Assembly: GCA_013178095.1 (NCBI GenBank)
Contig: JABLXK010000011.1
Location: forward strand, 62,001 to 126,000
Length of the DNA stretch: 64,000 bases
DNA from: Anaerolineae bacterium
Lineage (GTDB): Bacteria > Chloroflexota > Anaerolineae > Anaerolineales > Anaerolineaceae
Direction of reading: 5' to 3'
Below are positions 16,687 through 24,820 of this stretch, piece after piece. The notes below the pieces were generated by a model. The model did not search any database. It was not told the DNA's origin and worked only from the letters and a program-made list of their open reading frames with translations. How positions within the stretch are numbered: the first letter of the stretch is position 1; the number at the start of each line of letters is the position of its first letter. The translations under genes were made by a program, and so were the position numbers.

Positions 16687-17574
16687 TTACCAACCTCTGC
16701 CGGCGATCAGTTCGTTATCGGGAATGCTGTTGACCTGGCGGCCGACCATGGGCTCGCCCAGGTTGCGGCTGACTTCGGCCAGGATTTTGGCGTCCTGGTA
16801 GTGCGTGGTGGCTTTGACAATGGCGGCGGCGCGTTTGGCCGGATCGCCGGATTTAAAAATACCGGAGCCGACAAAAACGCCGTCCACGCCGAGTTGCATC
16901 ATCAACGCAGCGTCCGCGGGGGTGGCAATGCCGCCAGCCGCGAAATTGACTACCGGCAGTCGGCCAAGCTGGCGGGTTTCCATGACCAATTCGTAAGGAG
17001 CGCCGATTTCTTTCGAGAAAGCCATCACTTCTTCTTCGGGGAGCGTAGTCAAATGGCGGATGTCGCCCATCACGCGGCGCGCATGGCGCACGGCTTCAAC
17101 CACGTCGCCGGTGCCGGCTTCACCCTTGGTGCGGATCATAGCGGCGCCTTCGCCTATGCGGCGCAGGGCTTCGCCCAGGTTGCGCGCGCCGCATACGAAT
17201 GGAATCTTGAACGCGTGCTTGTTGATGTGGTGTTCCTCATCCGCAGGCGTCAGCACTTCGGATTCGTCCACGTAATCCACGCCCAGGGATTCCAGAATTT
17301 GCGCTTCCACGAAATGTCCGATGCGGGCTTTGGCCATCACGGGAATGGTCACTGCATCCATGATCTTCATGATCAACTCGGGATCGCTCATGCGAGCCAC
17401 GCCGCCTTGAGCGCGAATATCAGCCGGAACGCGTTCCAACGCCATTACAGCCGCCGCGCCGGCGTCTTCAGCGATGCGGGCGTGCTCTGGGGTGACGACA
17501 TCCATAATCACGCCACCTTTCAACATTTGCGCTAAGCCTTTTTTGACTGTAAAGGAGCCTGTTTCTGCTGTCAT
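16687..17574 (-). CDS. pdxS: Pyridoxal 5'-phosphate synthase, synthase subunit
   Basis: A 295-residue (beta/alpha)8 enzyme that builds PLP from ribose 5-phosphate, glyceraldehyde 3-phosphate and ammonia from PdxT. Family-specific segments are [54 protein letters not shown] with the catalytic lysine, and the [15 protein letters not shown] and [16 protein letters not shown] phosphate-binding stretches. The start at 17574 ([14 protein letters not shown]) is the family norm and has GGAGG 9 bases upstream; an in-frame upstream start at 17595 is not needed. First gene of the long minus-strand run, just downstream of the parS sites. Confidence 0.97.
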   Translation of the reverse strand: MTAETGSFTVKKGLAQMLKGGVIMDVVTPEHARIAEDAGAAAVMALERVPADIRAQGGVARMSDPELIMKIMDAVTIPVMAKARIGHFVEAQILESLGVDYVDESEVLTPADEEHHINKHAFKIPFVCGARNLGEALRRIGEGAAMIRTKGEAGTGDVVEAVRHARRVMGDIRHLTTLPEEEVMAFSKEIGAPYELVMETRQLGRLPVVNFAAGGIATPADAALMMQLGVDGVFVGSGIFKSGDPAKRAAAIVKATTHYQDAKILAEVSRNLGEPMVGRQVNSIPDNELIAGRGW

Positions 17575-17658
17575 TCCTAAATACCTCCAAATCAATGCGA
17601 TATGCAGGTCTATTCTACCACCAAGGAAAAAATCCGATTCAGGGCGCCTCCCGGCTTA

Positions 17659-17674
17659 TGTTTCACGTGAAACA
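17659..17674. promoter_or_regulatory. parS site, exact consensus
   Basis: The 16-base palindrome TGTTTCACGTGAAACA equals the canonical ParB/Spo0J-binding parS sequence. It sits in the intergenic region between the divergent pdxS and ABC-transporter genes. ParABS parS sites mark the origin-proximal domain of bacterial chromosomes; the match is directly visible, its use here is inference. Confidence 0.9.
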
Positions 17675-17695
17675 TGGGTAAACAGGACATAAAAA

Positions 17696-17711
17696 AGTTT
17701 CACGTGAAACC
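17696..17711. promoter_or_regulatory. Second parS-like site
   Basis: AGTTTCACGTGAAACC contains the 14-base parS core GTTTCACGTGAAAC and differs from consensus only at the outermost bases. It lies 21 bases after the first site. It is flanked by A6 and CT6, so the same DNA could also form a hairpin with a U-tract on the plus strand. Confidence 0.8.
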
Positions 17712-17758
17712 TTTTTTGCCCCTTTTCGTATGATAATGCGTGTCTTTGAGAGGTTGAA

Positions 17759-18706
17759 ATGAAGGAAGTGATCGTCTGTGAAGGGTTGACCTTCTCGTAT
17801 AACGGATATCAAGCGCTGGATGGGCTGAGTTTCACGGTGCGTCAGGGCGAAGTATTTGCCCTGTTAGGTCCCAATGGGGCGGGAAAAACCACCACGATCC
17901 GCGTGTTGAACGGTTTATTGCATGCCCAATCCGGGCAAAGCCGGGTATTAGGCTTGGACCCTGCTCTGCAGGGGGCGCAAATTCGCCGTCGCAGCGGGGT
18001 TTTGACGGAAACGCCGGCTTTGTACGAACGGTTATCTGCCTGGCAGAACCTGCGTTTCTTCGGCTCGCTGGCGGGGATGCCGGCTGAAAAGATCGGGGAG
18101 CGCGGCGCTTATTACCTGGATTTGTTTGAATTACGCGATCGGGCTGATGATCGTGTGGAAACCTACAGCAAGGGCATGAAGCAGCGCCTGGCGCTGGCGC
18201 GCGCCTTGCTGCACGACCCCGAGCTGCTGTTCCTGGACGAACCCACTTCCGGCATGGACCCGGCGGCGGCGCGCCAGGTGGAAGGGTTGATCTACCGGAT
18301 CAGCAAGCAGGAGAACCGTTCCGTGATCCTGTGCACCCACCGGCTTTACGAGGCCGAAAAGGTCTGCGATCGCGTGGCGGTGATGAAAACCGGATCGGTG
18401 ATCGCTTGCGGTTCGCTGGAAGAATTACGTGCGCGCTATGCTTCTGAAATCCGCATCAGGCTTGGCTTTGGAGAGCTGCCGCCGCAGGAATACCTGTTGA
18501 AAATCCGGGCGCTGGAAGGGGTGCTTGAGGCGCGTGAAGCAGCAGATACTTGCTGGGAGCTGCGCCTGGCGGCGGAGAAAGCGATCCCGATGGTCATTGC
18601 GAACCTGGTTTCGGTGGGAACCCCGATCTATTCGGCGGTTCCCCAACAGGCGACCCTGGAAGATATTTACCTGCGTTTGCAGGGTGCGGAAGCGGAGGAA
18701 GAATGA
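17759..18706 (+). CDS. ABC transporter ATP-binding protein
   Basis: A 315-residue ABC ATPase. Walker A is GPNGAGKTT (residues 37-45), the signature is YSKGMKQRLALARAL (near residue 139) and Walker B is LLFLDEPTSG (near residue 158), followed by a C-terminal domain of about 90 residues typical of the CcmA/DrrA-type subfamily. GAGAGG lies 5 bases before the ATG. Its TGA overlaps the ATG of the permease gene (ATGA), so the two form one exporter of the ABC-2 class. The cargo is unknown; lipids, polysaccharides, drugs or sodium are all known for the class. Confidence 0.9.
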   Translation: MKEVIVCEGLTFSYNGYQALDGLSFTVRQGEVFALLGPNGAGKTTTIRVLNGLLHAQSGQSRVLGLDPALQGAQIRRRSGVLTETPALYERLSAWQNLRFFGSLAGMPAEKIGERGAYYLDLFELRDRADDRVETYSKGMKQRLALARALLHDPELLFLDEPTSGMDPAAARQVEGLIYRISKQENRSVILCTHRLYEAEKVCDRVAVMKTGSVIACGSLEELRARYASEIRIRLGFGELPPQEYLLKIRALEGVLEAREAADTCWELRLAAEKAIPMVIANLVSVGTPIYSAVPQQATLEDIYLRLQGAEAEEE

Positions 18707-19533
18707 TAAAACTGCAAAATATTTTTACGATCGCAAAAAAGGATTGGCTGGAGGTGCGCCAAAATAAGTATGCCTGGGCGCCCATGCTGATTGTTCCAGC
18801 CATCTTTGTGATCATCATTCCGTTGATCTTCACCTTCGTTATTCCGGCCTTGGCGGTGAGCCCGCAGGACGTGCTGACCTCGGATGCTGATTTTCAAATT
18901 TTTATCGACCACATGCCGCTTCAATTAAGCCGATACATCGACTTCCAAAATCCGATGGAGTCTATGCTGGTTATCATCCTGGGCATTATGTTCGCGCCCA
19001 TGTTCTTGATAATGCCGTTGATGGCTTCCACCACCATCGCCTCCGAATCATTCGCCGGCGAACGAGAGCGTAAAACCATGGAAGCCCTGCTGTATACGCC
19101 CGCATCCGACGCGGAATTGTTCCTGGGCAAGGTGACCGCGTCAGCCGTGCCTTCCATTGCCTTGACCTGGCTGGGTTTCGCGATTTATACGTTGATTCTA
19201 AACCTGGCGCCGTATGCTTATATCCAGCGGATTTGGTTCCCGCTGCCCACCTGGTGGCCATTGATCTTTTGGATCACGCCTGCGTTGGTGATCCTGGGCA
19301 TCTCGCTGACGGTGCTGATCTCGGCCCGCGTGCAAAATTTCCTGGGTGCCTACCAGAGCAGCGCGTCGGTGGTACTGCTGGTGGTGGCGTTATTTGCCGG
19401 GCAAGTGAGCGGCATGTTATACCTGAGCGTGGGAATTGAAATGCTGCTCGGATTGTTATTCTGGACTGCGGCGGCTTTGCTGACGGCGCTGGCAGTCCGC
19501 ACATTCAACCGCGAGGCTTTGTTAAAGGGGTAA
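18703..19533 (+). CDS. ABC-2 type transporter permease
   Basis: A 276-residue membrane protein with one N-terminal helix (WAPMLIVPAIFVIIIPLIF near residue 24), an extracytoplasmic segment, then five more helices. The SESFAGERERKTMEALLYTPASDAELFLGK stretch near residue 115 is the hallmark coupling region of NatB/ABC-2 permeases. The start is fixed by the ATGA overlap with the ATPase gene and a GGAGGAAGA upstream; an open frame from 18550 is only a shadow of the ATPase gene. It runs 12 bases into the end of the converging gene. With the ATPase it makes one exporter. Confidence 0.9.
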   Translation: MIKLQNIFTIAKKDWLEVRQNKYAWAPMLIVPAIFVIIIPLIFTFVIPALAVSPQDVLTSDADFQIFIDHMPLQLSRYIDFQNPMESMLVIILGIMFAPMFLIMPLMASTTIASESFAGERERKTMEALLYTPASDAELFLGKVTASAVPSIALTWLGFAIYTLILNLAPYAYIQRIWFPLPTWWPLIFWITPALVILGISLTVLISARVQNFLGAYQSSASVVLLVVALFAGQVSGMLYLSVGIEMLLGLLFWTAAALLTALAVRTFNREALLKG

Positions 19534-21879
19534 GCCGGTGCGGACGGCTTTGGCAGGCACGGCCTGCAGGTAACCAACCGCCGTGCTGTGTTCCTCGTCC
19601 ATCACCAGGCGCAGACGGTGGTTCTTGCGGAAATCGTCGATCTTGATCACGCGCAGGCGTTCCTTGGTGGCGTCATCCGCCGGGATGAAGTCTTCCAGGC
19701 AATTGGGGGAATGGTAGAAAAAGGCAGGCTGGAACACGCTCTGCGGGTCGTCCAGGATGATGGCCAGCGGATAGATCTGCGCTTCCAGCAGGTCCTGGAA
19801 GAAATGCGTACCCAGCGAGGGTTCGGGGGAGGGTCCAATCTCCTTGCCGGACATTTCCACCAGTGCGCGGGTGTTGAAAACGTCGCTGTATCCCACCGGG
19901 ATGCCCAGGTCGGTATTGGTGCTGCCCCAGCGGCCGGGGCCGACCAGGATGAAATTGCGGCCTTTCAAGGCGTCGTTGAGTCTTCCGATGATACGGGCCA
20001 ATTCGAAACGCTCATTCACCTTTAATTTGAAGTAAGCGTCAGGTGGCACGAAAGCCACGTATTCAATATCGTTTACCACACCCTGCGGGATCATAAAACG
20101 CGTCTGAAGGATAACGTCATTTTCGGGCAGGTGGCCGGGGATGCTGACATCTTTGGTTTCCGCCAGGCGGCTTTGCGGCCGGCACTGCAGGAAGGTAAAC
20201 AACAGGTCCGGTTCGCCGTTCCCTTGTTCGTTAATCTGCAGGGTGAACTCAAGGTCAACCGGGTATTGATAGCAGCGCTCCAGGGTTTGCAGGATGTTGC
20301 GCATGGTTTCGGCGAATGCGGTGCGGCGCAGCAAATCCTCAAAGGTGAGCACCAGGTTTTGTTTGTCGTTTTCCAGCAGGCGCGCGTGCAATGACGTGAA
20401 ATAACCTTCTTCTTTAAGCTGGGCGATATAACGCAAGGGCGGATAATCGGCATTGAGCACTTTATGAATGGGCAGCGTGTCCATCTTGTTGCCTTGCAGG
20501 TCGATCAGGTCGACGTACTGCTGCGAGCAGCGTTCCATGGTGCGCTGGTCGGGGGTGGGCCGCAGCAGCGGATGGCTGAGCGCGATCAGGCGCGGGTAAT
20601 CGTTGCCCACACGGTCCACGGCGCGCGTGCCCAGCCCCCACACCAGGCGCACGAACCCGTCCTCGCGTTTGATCTGCGGAGCCCAGCGGTACAGGTTGCG
20701 GCTGAAAGCCACACCCGCCGCGTCCGGCAGGAAATAATCATGATAAGTTTTGCCCTCCACCGCCATGATCAGGATGGCCATGCGTTCGTCGTAATCCTGC
20801 AATCCTTTGCTGCGCCGGTAGAGCAGCGCGTCGGGATTCAACGTGGAGGCGTAAACCCGCGCGATGGCGGTGCACAAGGCTTTCAGATTTTCCTTCGGCG
20901 TACCCTGGTTCGAGAGGAAGATGCTGTCGTATTTCCCGGCGAACGAGGTACCGAAGTTGTCTTCCAGTAAACTGGAGGAACGCACGATGATGGGACGCTT
21001 GCCGATAGAATCCAGGATGCCTTCCAGCCGTTCCACGATATCGCTGGGCAGATGGCCGGCGGTGAACTTTTTTACCAGTTGCGGGTAATCCGCGCGCATG
21101 CGGGCTTCATCTTTGTATTTCTGATCGTTCCAGCGCTCCAGGTCGTTCATGGCAAAAAAGGAATACATTTCATTGGAACCGATGAAATAATATTCCGGTT
21201 TGCGCAGATGGCTTTGCAGGTTTTCGGGCAGCTCTTCGCTCAAAATGCGGTGCGCCAGCAGCATGCCGGCGGCTTTGCCGCCCACCCGCCCCGCGCCGAT
21301 CTTGCGGTTGCGGATCTCCGCCAGATCCGGGATGGTAAACCAGCGCTTGGCAATATTGACGTAAGGAAGCTGATCGCTGATCATGGTGCGGATCAGCACC
21401 ACGCGCGATTCTTCCAAATGGTGTTCGTATTTTTCCCGTTCGTGGGGCGGCAGGCGCAGGATCGACCAGGCGTGTTCGAAGATCAGTTCCTGGGGCGCCT
21501 GTTCAGGGTTGAAGGTCAGGTTGGGATCGCTGTGCTGGATGCCGCGTTCGTTCAGGATATCCGTAACGATGTTCTGAAATTGGTCGAAAGATAAATGCTG
21601 GCTGAAAGTCAGATCGGTCAATTGATCGCGCACGTGCAGGATGCGCTCTTCCCAAACTTCGGTGGGTTCTTCGCCCAACGGATTGCGCAAGCCCTCCAGC
21701 TCCTGGGAGCGGATGGCTTGTTTGCGTACCATTTCTTCGAATTCGTGTTTTTCGATGATACCGCGCTTGTATAGTTCATGGCGCATGCTGCTGCGGATGC
21801 GGCTGCTTAAAATGGGATATTGCCCCAATGCGAGCGTGATGCTCATTAAGCGATCAGCAGAATTCGAAAATGATTGCAT
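19522..21879 (-). CDS. PEP/pyruvate-binding (PPDK N-terminal) domain protein without phosphohistidine domain
   Basis: A 785-residue soluble protein. Residues about 1-180 are helical and unrecognised. From about 190 there is a PPDK/PEP-synthase N-terminal ATP-grasp-like domain: IGAGRVGGKAAGMLLA, then PIIVRSSSLLEDNFGTSFAGKYDSIF near residue 300, continuing to about 620 with FTFLQCRP. The mobile phosphohistidine domain and the PEP-binding barrel of PPDK and PEP synthase are not seen, so the classical reaction is unlikely. It may be a phosphotransferase or ATP-sensing protein of unknown substrate. The last 12 bases overlap the converging permease gene. The SD is weak; the start is taken at the longest frame and could be 33 bases later. 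Confidence 0.75.
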   Translation of the reverse strand: MQSFSNSADRLMSITLALGQYPILSSRIRSSMRHELYKRGIIEKHEFEEMVRKQAIRSQELEGLRNPLGEEPTEVWEERILHVRDQLTDLTFSQHLSFDQFQNIVTDILNERGIQHSDPNLTFNPEQAPQELIFEHAWSILRLPPHEREKYEHHLEESRVVLIRTMISDQLPYVNIAKRWFTIPDLAEIRNRKIGAGRVGGKAAGMLLAHRILSEELPENLQSHLRKPEYYFIGSNEMYSFFAMNDLERWNDQKYKDEARMRADYPQLVKKFTAGHLPSDIVERLEGILDSIGKRPIIVRSSSLLEDNFGTSFAGKYDSIFLSNQGTPKENLKALCTAIARVYASTLNPDALLYRRSKGLQDYDERMAILIMAVEGKTYHDYFLPDAAGVAFSRNLYRWAPQIKREDGFVRLVWGLGTRAVDRVGNDYPRLIALSHPLLRPTPDQRTMERCSQQYVDLIDLQGNKMDTLPIHKVLNADYPPLRYIAQLKEEGYFTSLHARLLENDKQNLVLTFEDLLRRTAFAETMRNILQTLERCYQYPVDLEFTLQINEQGNGEPDLLFTFLQCRPQSRLAETKDVSIPGHLPENDVILQTRFMIPQGVVNDIEYVAFVPPDAYFKLKVNERFELARIIGRLNDALKGRNFILVGPGRWGSTNTDLGIPVGYSDVFNTRALVEMSGKEIGPSPEPSLGTHFFQDLLEAQIYPLAIILDDPQSVFQPAFFYHSPNCLEDFIPADDATKERLRVIKIDDFRKNHRLRLVMDEEHSTAVGYLQAVPAKAVRTGLPL

Positions 21880-21900
21880 GGTTTATTCGTACCGTTTTTG

Positions 21901-21942
21901 GGTGAATTCATCCGGAAAAGCATTTGATAAAGTGAATTCACC
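21901..21942. promoter_or_regulatory. Inverted repeat in the promoter region of the PPDK-like gene
   Basis: Arms GGTGAATTCA (21901-21910) and TGAATTCACC (21933-21942) form a perfect 10-base inverted repeat with a 22-base spacer; each arm contains the 8-base palindrome TGAATTCA. On the minus strand one copy lies between a possible -35 TTGATC and a -10 TATCAA. It looks like a two-site operator for a dimeric or tetrameric regulator. Confidence 0.55.
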
Positions 21943-21953
21943 GCAAGATCAAT

Positions 21954-21987
21954 GCTAATAATATATACAAAAGTATATATTATTAGC
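21954..21987. terminator. AT-rich hairpin at the end of dnaN
   Basis: A perfect inverted repeat with 15-base arms (21954-21968 and 21973-21987) around AAAA, overlapping the dnaN stop codon. It lacks a clear U-tract, so it may act as an mRNA 3'-end stabiliser or as an operator rather than as a standard terminator. Confidence 0.5.
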
Positions 21988-23110
21988 CCAAATGCATGGG
22001 CATGATCACGTGCTTATAACTTTCATCTCCCACCGGCGACAACATCCCCGGCGTGTTGTTGGCGTTGGTTTCCAGGATGGTGTTGGGGGTGCCGATCACT
22101 TCCAGCACTTCGCTCAGGAAGCGCACGTTGAAAGCGATCAACAGTTCCGGCCCTTCGATGTTGGCGTCCACAACTACCTCGCCGGAACCCATTTCCTCAG
22201 ATTGGGTGGTGAATTCCACCGCTCCGGGTCCGCCTTCCTGGGGTTGGATCTTCAGGCGGATGACGTAATTGCCTTCGCGGGCAATGATCTCTGCCTGGCG
22301 GCAGGCTTTCAGAAATTCAGTCGTTGAGATGATGGTGCGGGTTTTGAAGGTGCGCGGCAGGATGGCGCGGTAATCCGGGAAATTGCCTTCGATGAGCTGG
22401 GTAACCAGCTCGGCATCTTTCATGTGGAAGATAGCCTGGCCGCGATCCTGCGGAACGACCATGGTCACGGTTTCATTGCCGTCGGTGGCGATGCGTGCCA
22501 GTTCGCCTAAAGAACGGGCGGGGATGATCACCTTGACCGGATTGGCAATGGCGTTGGAGAGCTCGGCATTGCGCACGGCGATGCGGAAACCGTCGGTGGC
22601 GGCCAGCGACATCTGGTTTTCATTGATCTCCATCAAAACACCCTGCAGCACTGGCCGGGCTTCGTCCGCGGAAGCGGCGAAACCAACCTGACGGATCATA
22701 TCTTTGAAATCAGCCACGTTTAGTTCAACCCCTGAGGCCAGATCCGGGATGGGCATGGGCGGAAATTCCTGCGCATCAATGCCCTTGATATCGAAATTGG
22801 AGGTTCCGCAGCGAATGTTGAGCGATTGGGTGCGGACAGTCAGCGCCAGGCTGACCTTATCGCCGGGCAGCGTGCTGACCAAATCGGCGAAGATGCGCGC
22901 GGGAATGGTGATGCTGCCTTCTTCTTCGATTTGCGCGCCGATCCAGCAGGTGATGCCCAGTTCCAGGTTAGTGGCTGACAACCGCAGCCGGCCTTCGTCG
23001 GTGGCAATCAGGATGTTGTTGAGAACCGGCAGCGTGCTGCGGGGAGATACTGCCCGCGAGACAACCCCCAGCCCGTGAGCCAATTGTGCTTGCGAAACGG
23101 TCAGCTTCAT
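21983..23110 (-). CDS. dnaN: DNA polymerase III sliding clamp, beta subunit
   Basis: A 375-residue protein of three repeated clamp folds. The N-terminus MKLTVSQAQLAHGLGVVSRAVSPRSTLPVLNNILI, the central SLAATDGFRIAVR motif (near residue 165) and the extreme C-terminus VIMPMHLG, the end of the polymerase- and partner-binding groove (MPxRL-like), identify it. It forms the ring that tethers DNA polymerase III to DNA. GGAGG lies in the leader before the ATG. dnaA is not adjacent, so this is not the classical dnaA-dnaN arrangement, but a parS pair lies about 4.3 kb away. Confidence 0.97.
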   Translation of the reverse strand: MKLTVSQAQLAHGLGVVSRAVSPRSTLPVLNNILIATDEGRLRLSATNLELGITCWIGAQIEEEGSITIPARIFADLVSTLPGDKVSLALTVRTQSLNIRCGTSNFDIKGIDAQEFPPMPIPDLASGVELNVADFKDMIRQVGFAASADEARPVLQGVLMEINENQMSLAATDGFRIAVRNAELSNAIANPVKVIIPARSLGELARIATDGNETVTMVVPQDRGQAIFHMKDAELVTQLIEGNFPDYRAILPRTFKTRTIISTTEFLKACRQAEIIAREGNYVIRLKIQPQEGGPGAVEFTTQSEEMGSGEVVVDANIEGPELLIAFNVRFLSEVLEVIGTPNTILETNANNTPGMLSPVGDESYKHVIMPMHLG

Positions 23111-23195
23111 AGTCGGACCCTCCTATAATCAGGTTTTCCAGAAAAAGTATACAATGATAAGCGGGTTTTTTCCATTGCCTTTATTTTAAGACAAA

Positions 23196-23224
23196 AAGCG
23201 AAACCGGGTGCATCGGTTTCGCTT
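23196..23224 (-). terminator. Intrinsic terminator of glutamate dehydrogenase gene
   Basis: A perfect 10-base stem, AAGCGAAACC (23196-23205) with GGTTTCGCTT (23215-23224) and a 9-base loop. Read on the minus strand it is followed by a U-rich run, placing it 24 bases after the glutamate dehydrogenase stop. Confidence 0.8.
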
Positions 23225-23247
23225 GATTGCGGTGAAACGGAAGGGAT

Positions 23248-24534
23248 TTAAATCCAGCCGCGCAATTGCATGGCCTTTACCACGCGGTTGATGGCCACCA
23301 TGTAAGCCGCGTCGCGCATGTAAACTTTCTCTTTTTCGTACATTTCGTACACGCTGTGGAAGGCGGTGGTGATCTTGTCATCCAGGCGTTCCAGCACTTC
23401 GCGGTTGGTCCAATAGTAATTCATGTCGTTCTGTACGCTTTCAAAGTACGAAACGGTCACGCCGCCGGCGTTGCACAGAAAATCGGGGATCATGAACACG
23501 CCGCGTTTCTTGAGTTGTTCGTCCGCTTCCAGCGTGGTCGGCCCGTTGGCGCCCTCGGCGATTATCCTGACCTTGCTGGAGATCAGGTCCACCGTCTCGG
23601 CGTTAATCTGGCCTTCCAGCGCGGCGGGGATGAGCACATCCACGTCCTTGGAGAGCCAGGCATTGGCGTCTTCAATCTGGTAACCCTGCGCTTTGGCTTT
23701 TTCTTTATCAATCGAGCCGTACTGGTCGGTGATGCTCTTGAGGAAGTGCGGATCGATGCCCTTGGTGTGGCTGACGGTGTAGCTGGCGCGGTCGTCGCGA
23801 TCCCAATACGAAACCGCCATGACCTTGCCCTTGAGCAATTCAATGAAACCGATGGCTGCGTACTGGGCTACGTTGCCGAAGCCCTGGATGGAAGCGCTGC
23901 ACTTGGCGGGGTCAATTTTCAGGCGCTGCATGGCTTCGCGCAGGTTGTAGATCACGCCGTAGCCGGTGGCTTCGGTGCGGCCCAACGACCCGCCGCCGCC
24001 GACCGGTTTGCCGGTGATCACGCCCGGGGTATATTCGCCGGCCAGCTTGGAATATTCATCCATCATCCAACCCATCATTTGGGGCGTGGTGCCCACGTCC
24101 GGGGCAGGCACGTCCTGGCGCGGGCCGATGTTGCGCCACACTTGCTGGATGTAACCGCGGCACAGCCGCTCCTTTTCGCTGTTGGTCAGCGTGGCGGGAT
24201 CGACGATCACGCCGCCCTTGCCGCCGCCCAGCGGGATGTTGGCGACTGCGCATTTCCAGGTCATCCAGGTAGCCAGCGCACGCACTGTGTCAATCGTCTC
24301 GGAAGGGTGAAAACGGATTCCGCCTTTGCAAGGACCGATCGCATCGTTGTGCTGCACGCGGAAGCCGTTGAAAACGCGGATGAGCCCGTTATCCATGCGA
24401 ACCGGGATGCGGAAGTGGAATTCCCGCAGCGGCCAGCGCAGATATTCACGCACCTGCTGGTCAAGATTGAGTTGGTTGGCAACCTGGTCAAACTGCTGCT
24501 GTGCCATCTGAAAGGCATTGGTCGTGGCATTCAT
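23248..24534 (-). CDS. gdhA: Glutamate dehydrogenase
   Basis: A 428-residue Glu/Leu/Phe/Val dehydrogenase. It interconverts glutamate and 2-oxoglutarate plus ammonia. The substrate-binding lysines lie in PCKGGIRFHP and MTWKCAVANIPLGGGKGGV (near residues 65-105), the PAPDVGT motif follows near 140, and the Rossmann domain has SIQGFGNVAQYAA near residue 205. The start at 24534 (MNATTNAFQMAQ) has GAGGAG 9 bases upstream; the frame is open another 24 codons but without a start signal. Cofactor preference is not obvious. Monocistronic, ends at a terminator. Confidence 0.95.
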   Translation of the reverse strand: MNATTNAFQMAQQQFDQVANQLNLDQQVREYLRWPLREFHFRIPVRMDNGLIRVFNGFRVQHNDAIGPCKGGIRFHPSETIDTVRALATWMTWKCAVANIPLGGGKGGVIVDPATLTNSEKERLCRGYIQQVWRNIGPRQDVPAPDVGTTPQMMGWMMDEYSKLAGEYTPGVITGKPVGGGGSLGRTEATGYGVIYNLREAMQRLKIDPAKCSASIQGFGNVAQYAAIGFIELLKGKVMAVSYWDRDDRASYTVSHTKGIDPHFLKSITDQYGSIDKEKAKAQGYQIEDANAWLSKDVDVLIPAALEGQINAETVDLISSKVRIIAEGANGPTTLEADEQLKKRGVFMIPDFLCNAGGVTVSYFESVQNDMNYYWTNREVLERLDDKITTAFHSVYEMYEKEKVYMRDAAYMVAINRVVKAMQLRGWI

Positions 24535-24760
24535 CTCTTTTTTCTCCTCAAACAAAAACCTGCATGACAGTTCTAAATTTATTCGCAGTGAAGAATTTAC
24601 TGTCAATTGTTATACCTGCTTATAGTTTAAGATGTATGAAATCATCGTCAAGATGATGAATGTACTCTACTATTCAATCAATAGCCATAATTTATCAATA
24701 ATAATGGTATATATCACATAATTATGATAAATAAACGGATTAATGTGGGAAATAAAGGCG

Positions 24761-24794
24761 AAAAAAAACCGGAATTCAGTTAAAATCCCGGTTT
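24761..24794 (-). terminator. Terminator of gatB; intergenic region 24535-24820
   Basis: Stem AAACCGG (24766-24772) with CCGGTTT (24788-24794), a 15-base loop, and on the minus strand a run of eight U after the stem. It lies 27 bases after the gatB stop. The rest of the 286-base gap is AT-rich and should hold the glutamate dehydrogenase promoter; a TTGACG near 24650 on the minus strand is a possible -35. No gene is seen in it. Confidence 0.7.
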
Positions 24795-24820
24795 GGAACG
24801 TTTTTTTGGGTTTCGAACAC

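Noticed and set aside
17691..17718. Second parS-like palindrome as a simple terminator
   Set aside because: It has a T-tract on one side, but no plus-strand gene lies upstream to be terminated and the core equals the ParB site.
18550..18702. Longer start for the ABC permease
   Set aside because: This stretch is the ATPase gene in another frame; the ATGA overlap at 18703 with a good SD is the natural start.
23266..24567. 433-codon frame opposite glutamate dehydrogenase
   Set aside because: Antisense shadow; very rich in His, Ala, Gly and Val, no domain, while the minus strand encodes a full-length conserved enzyme.
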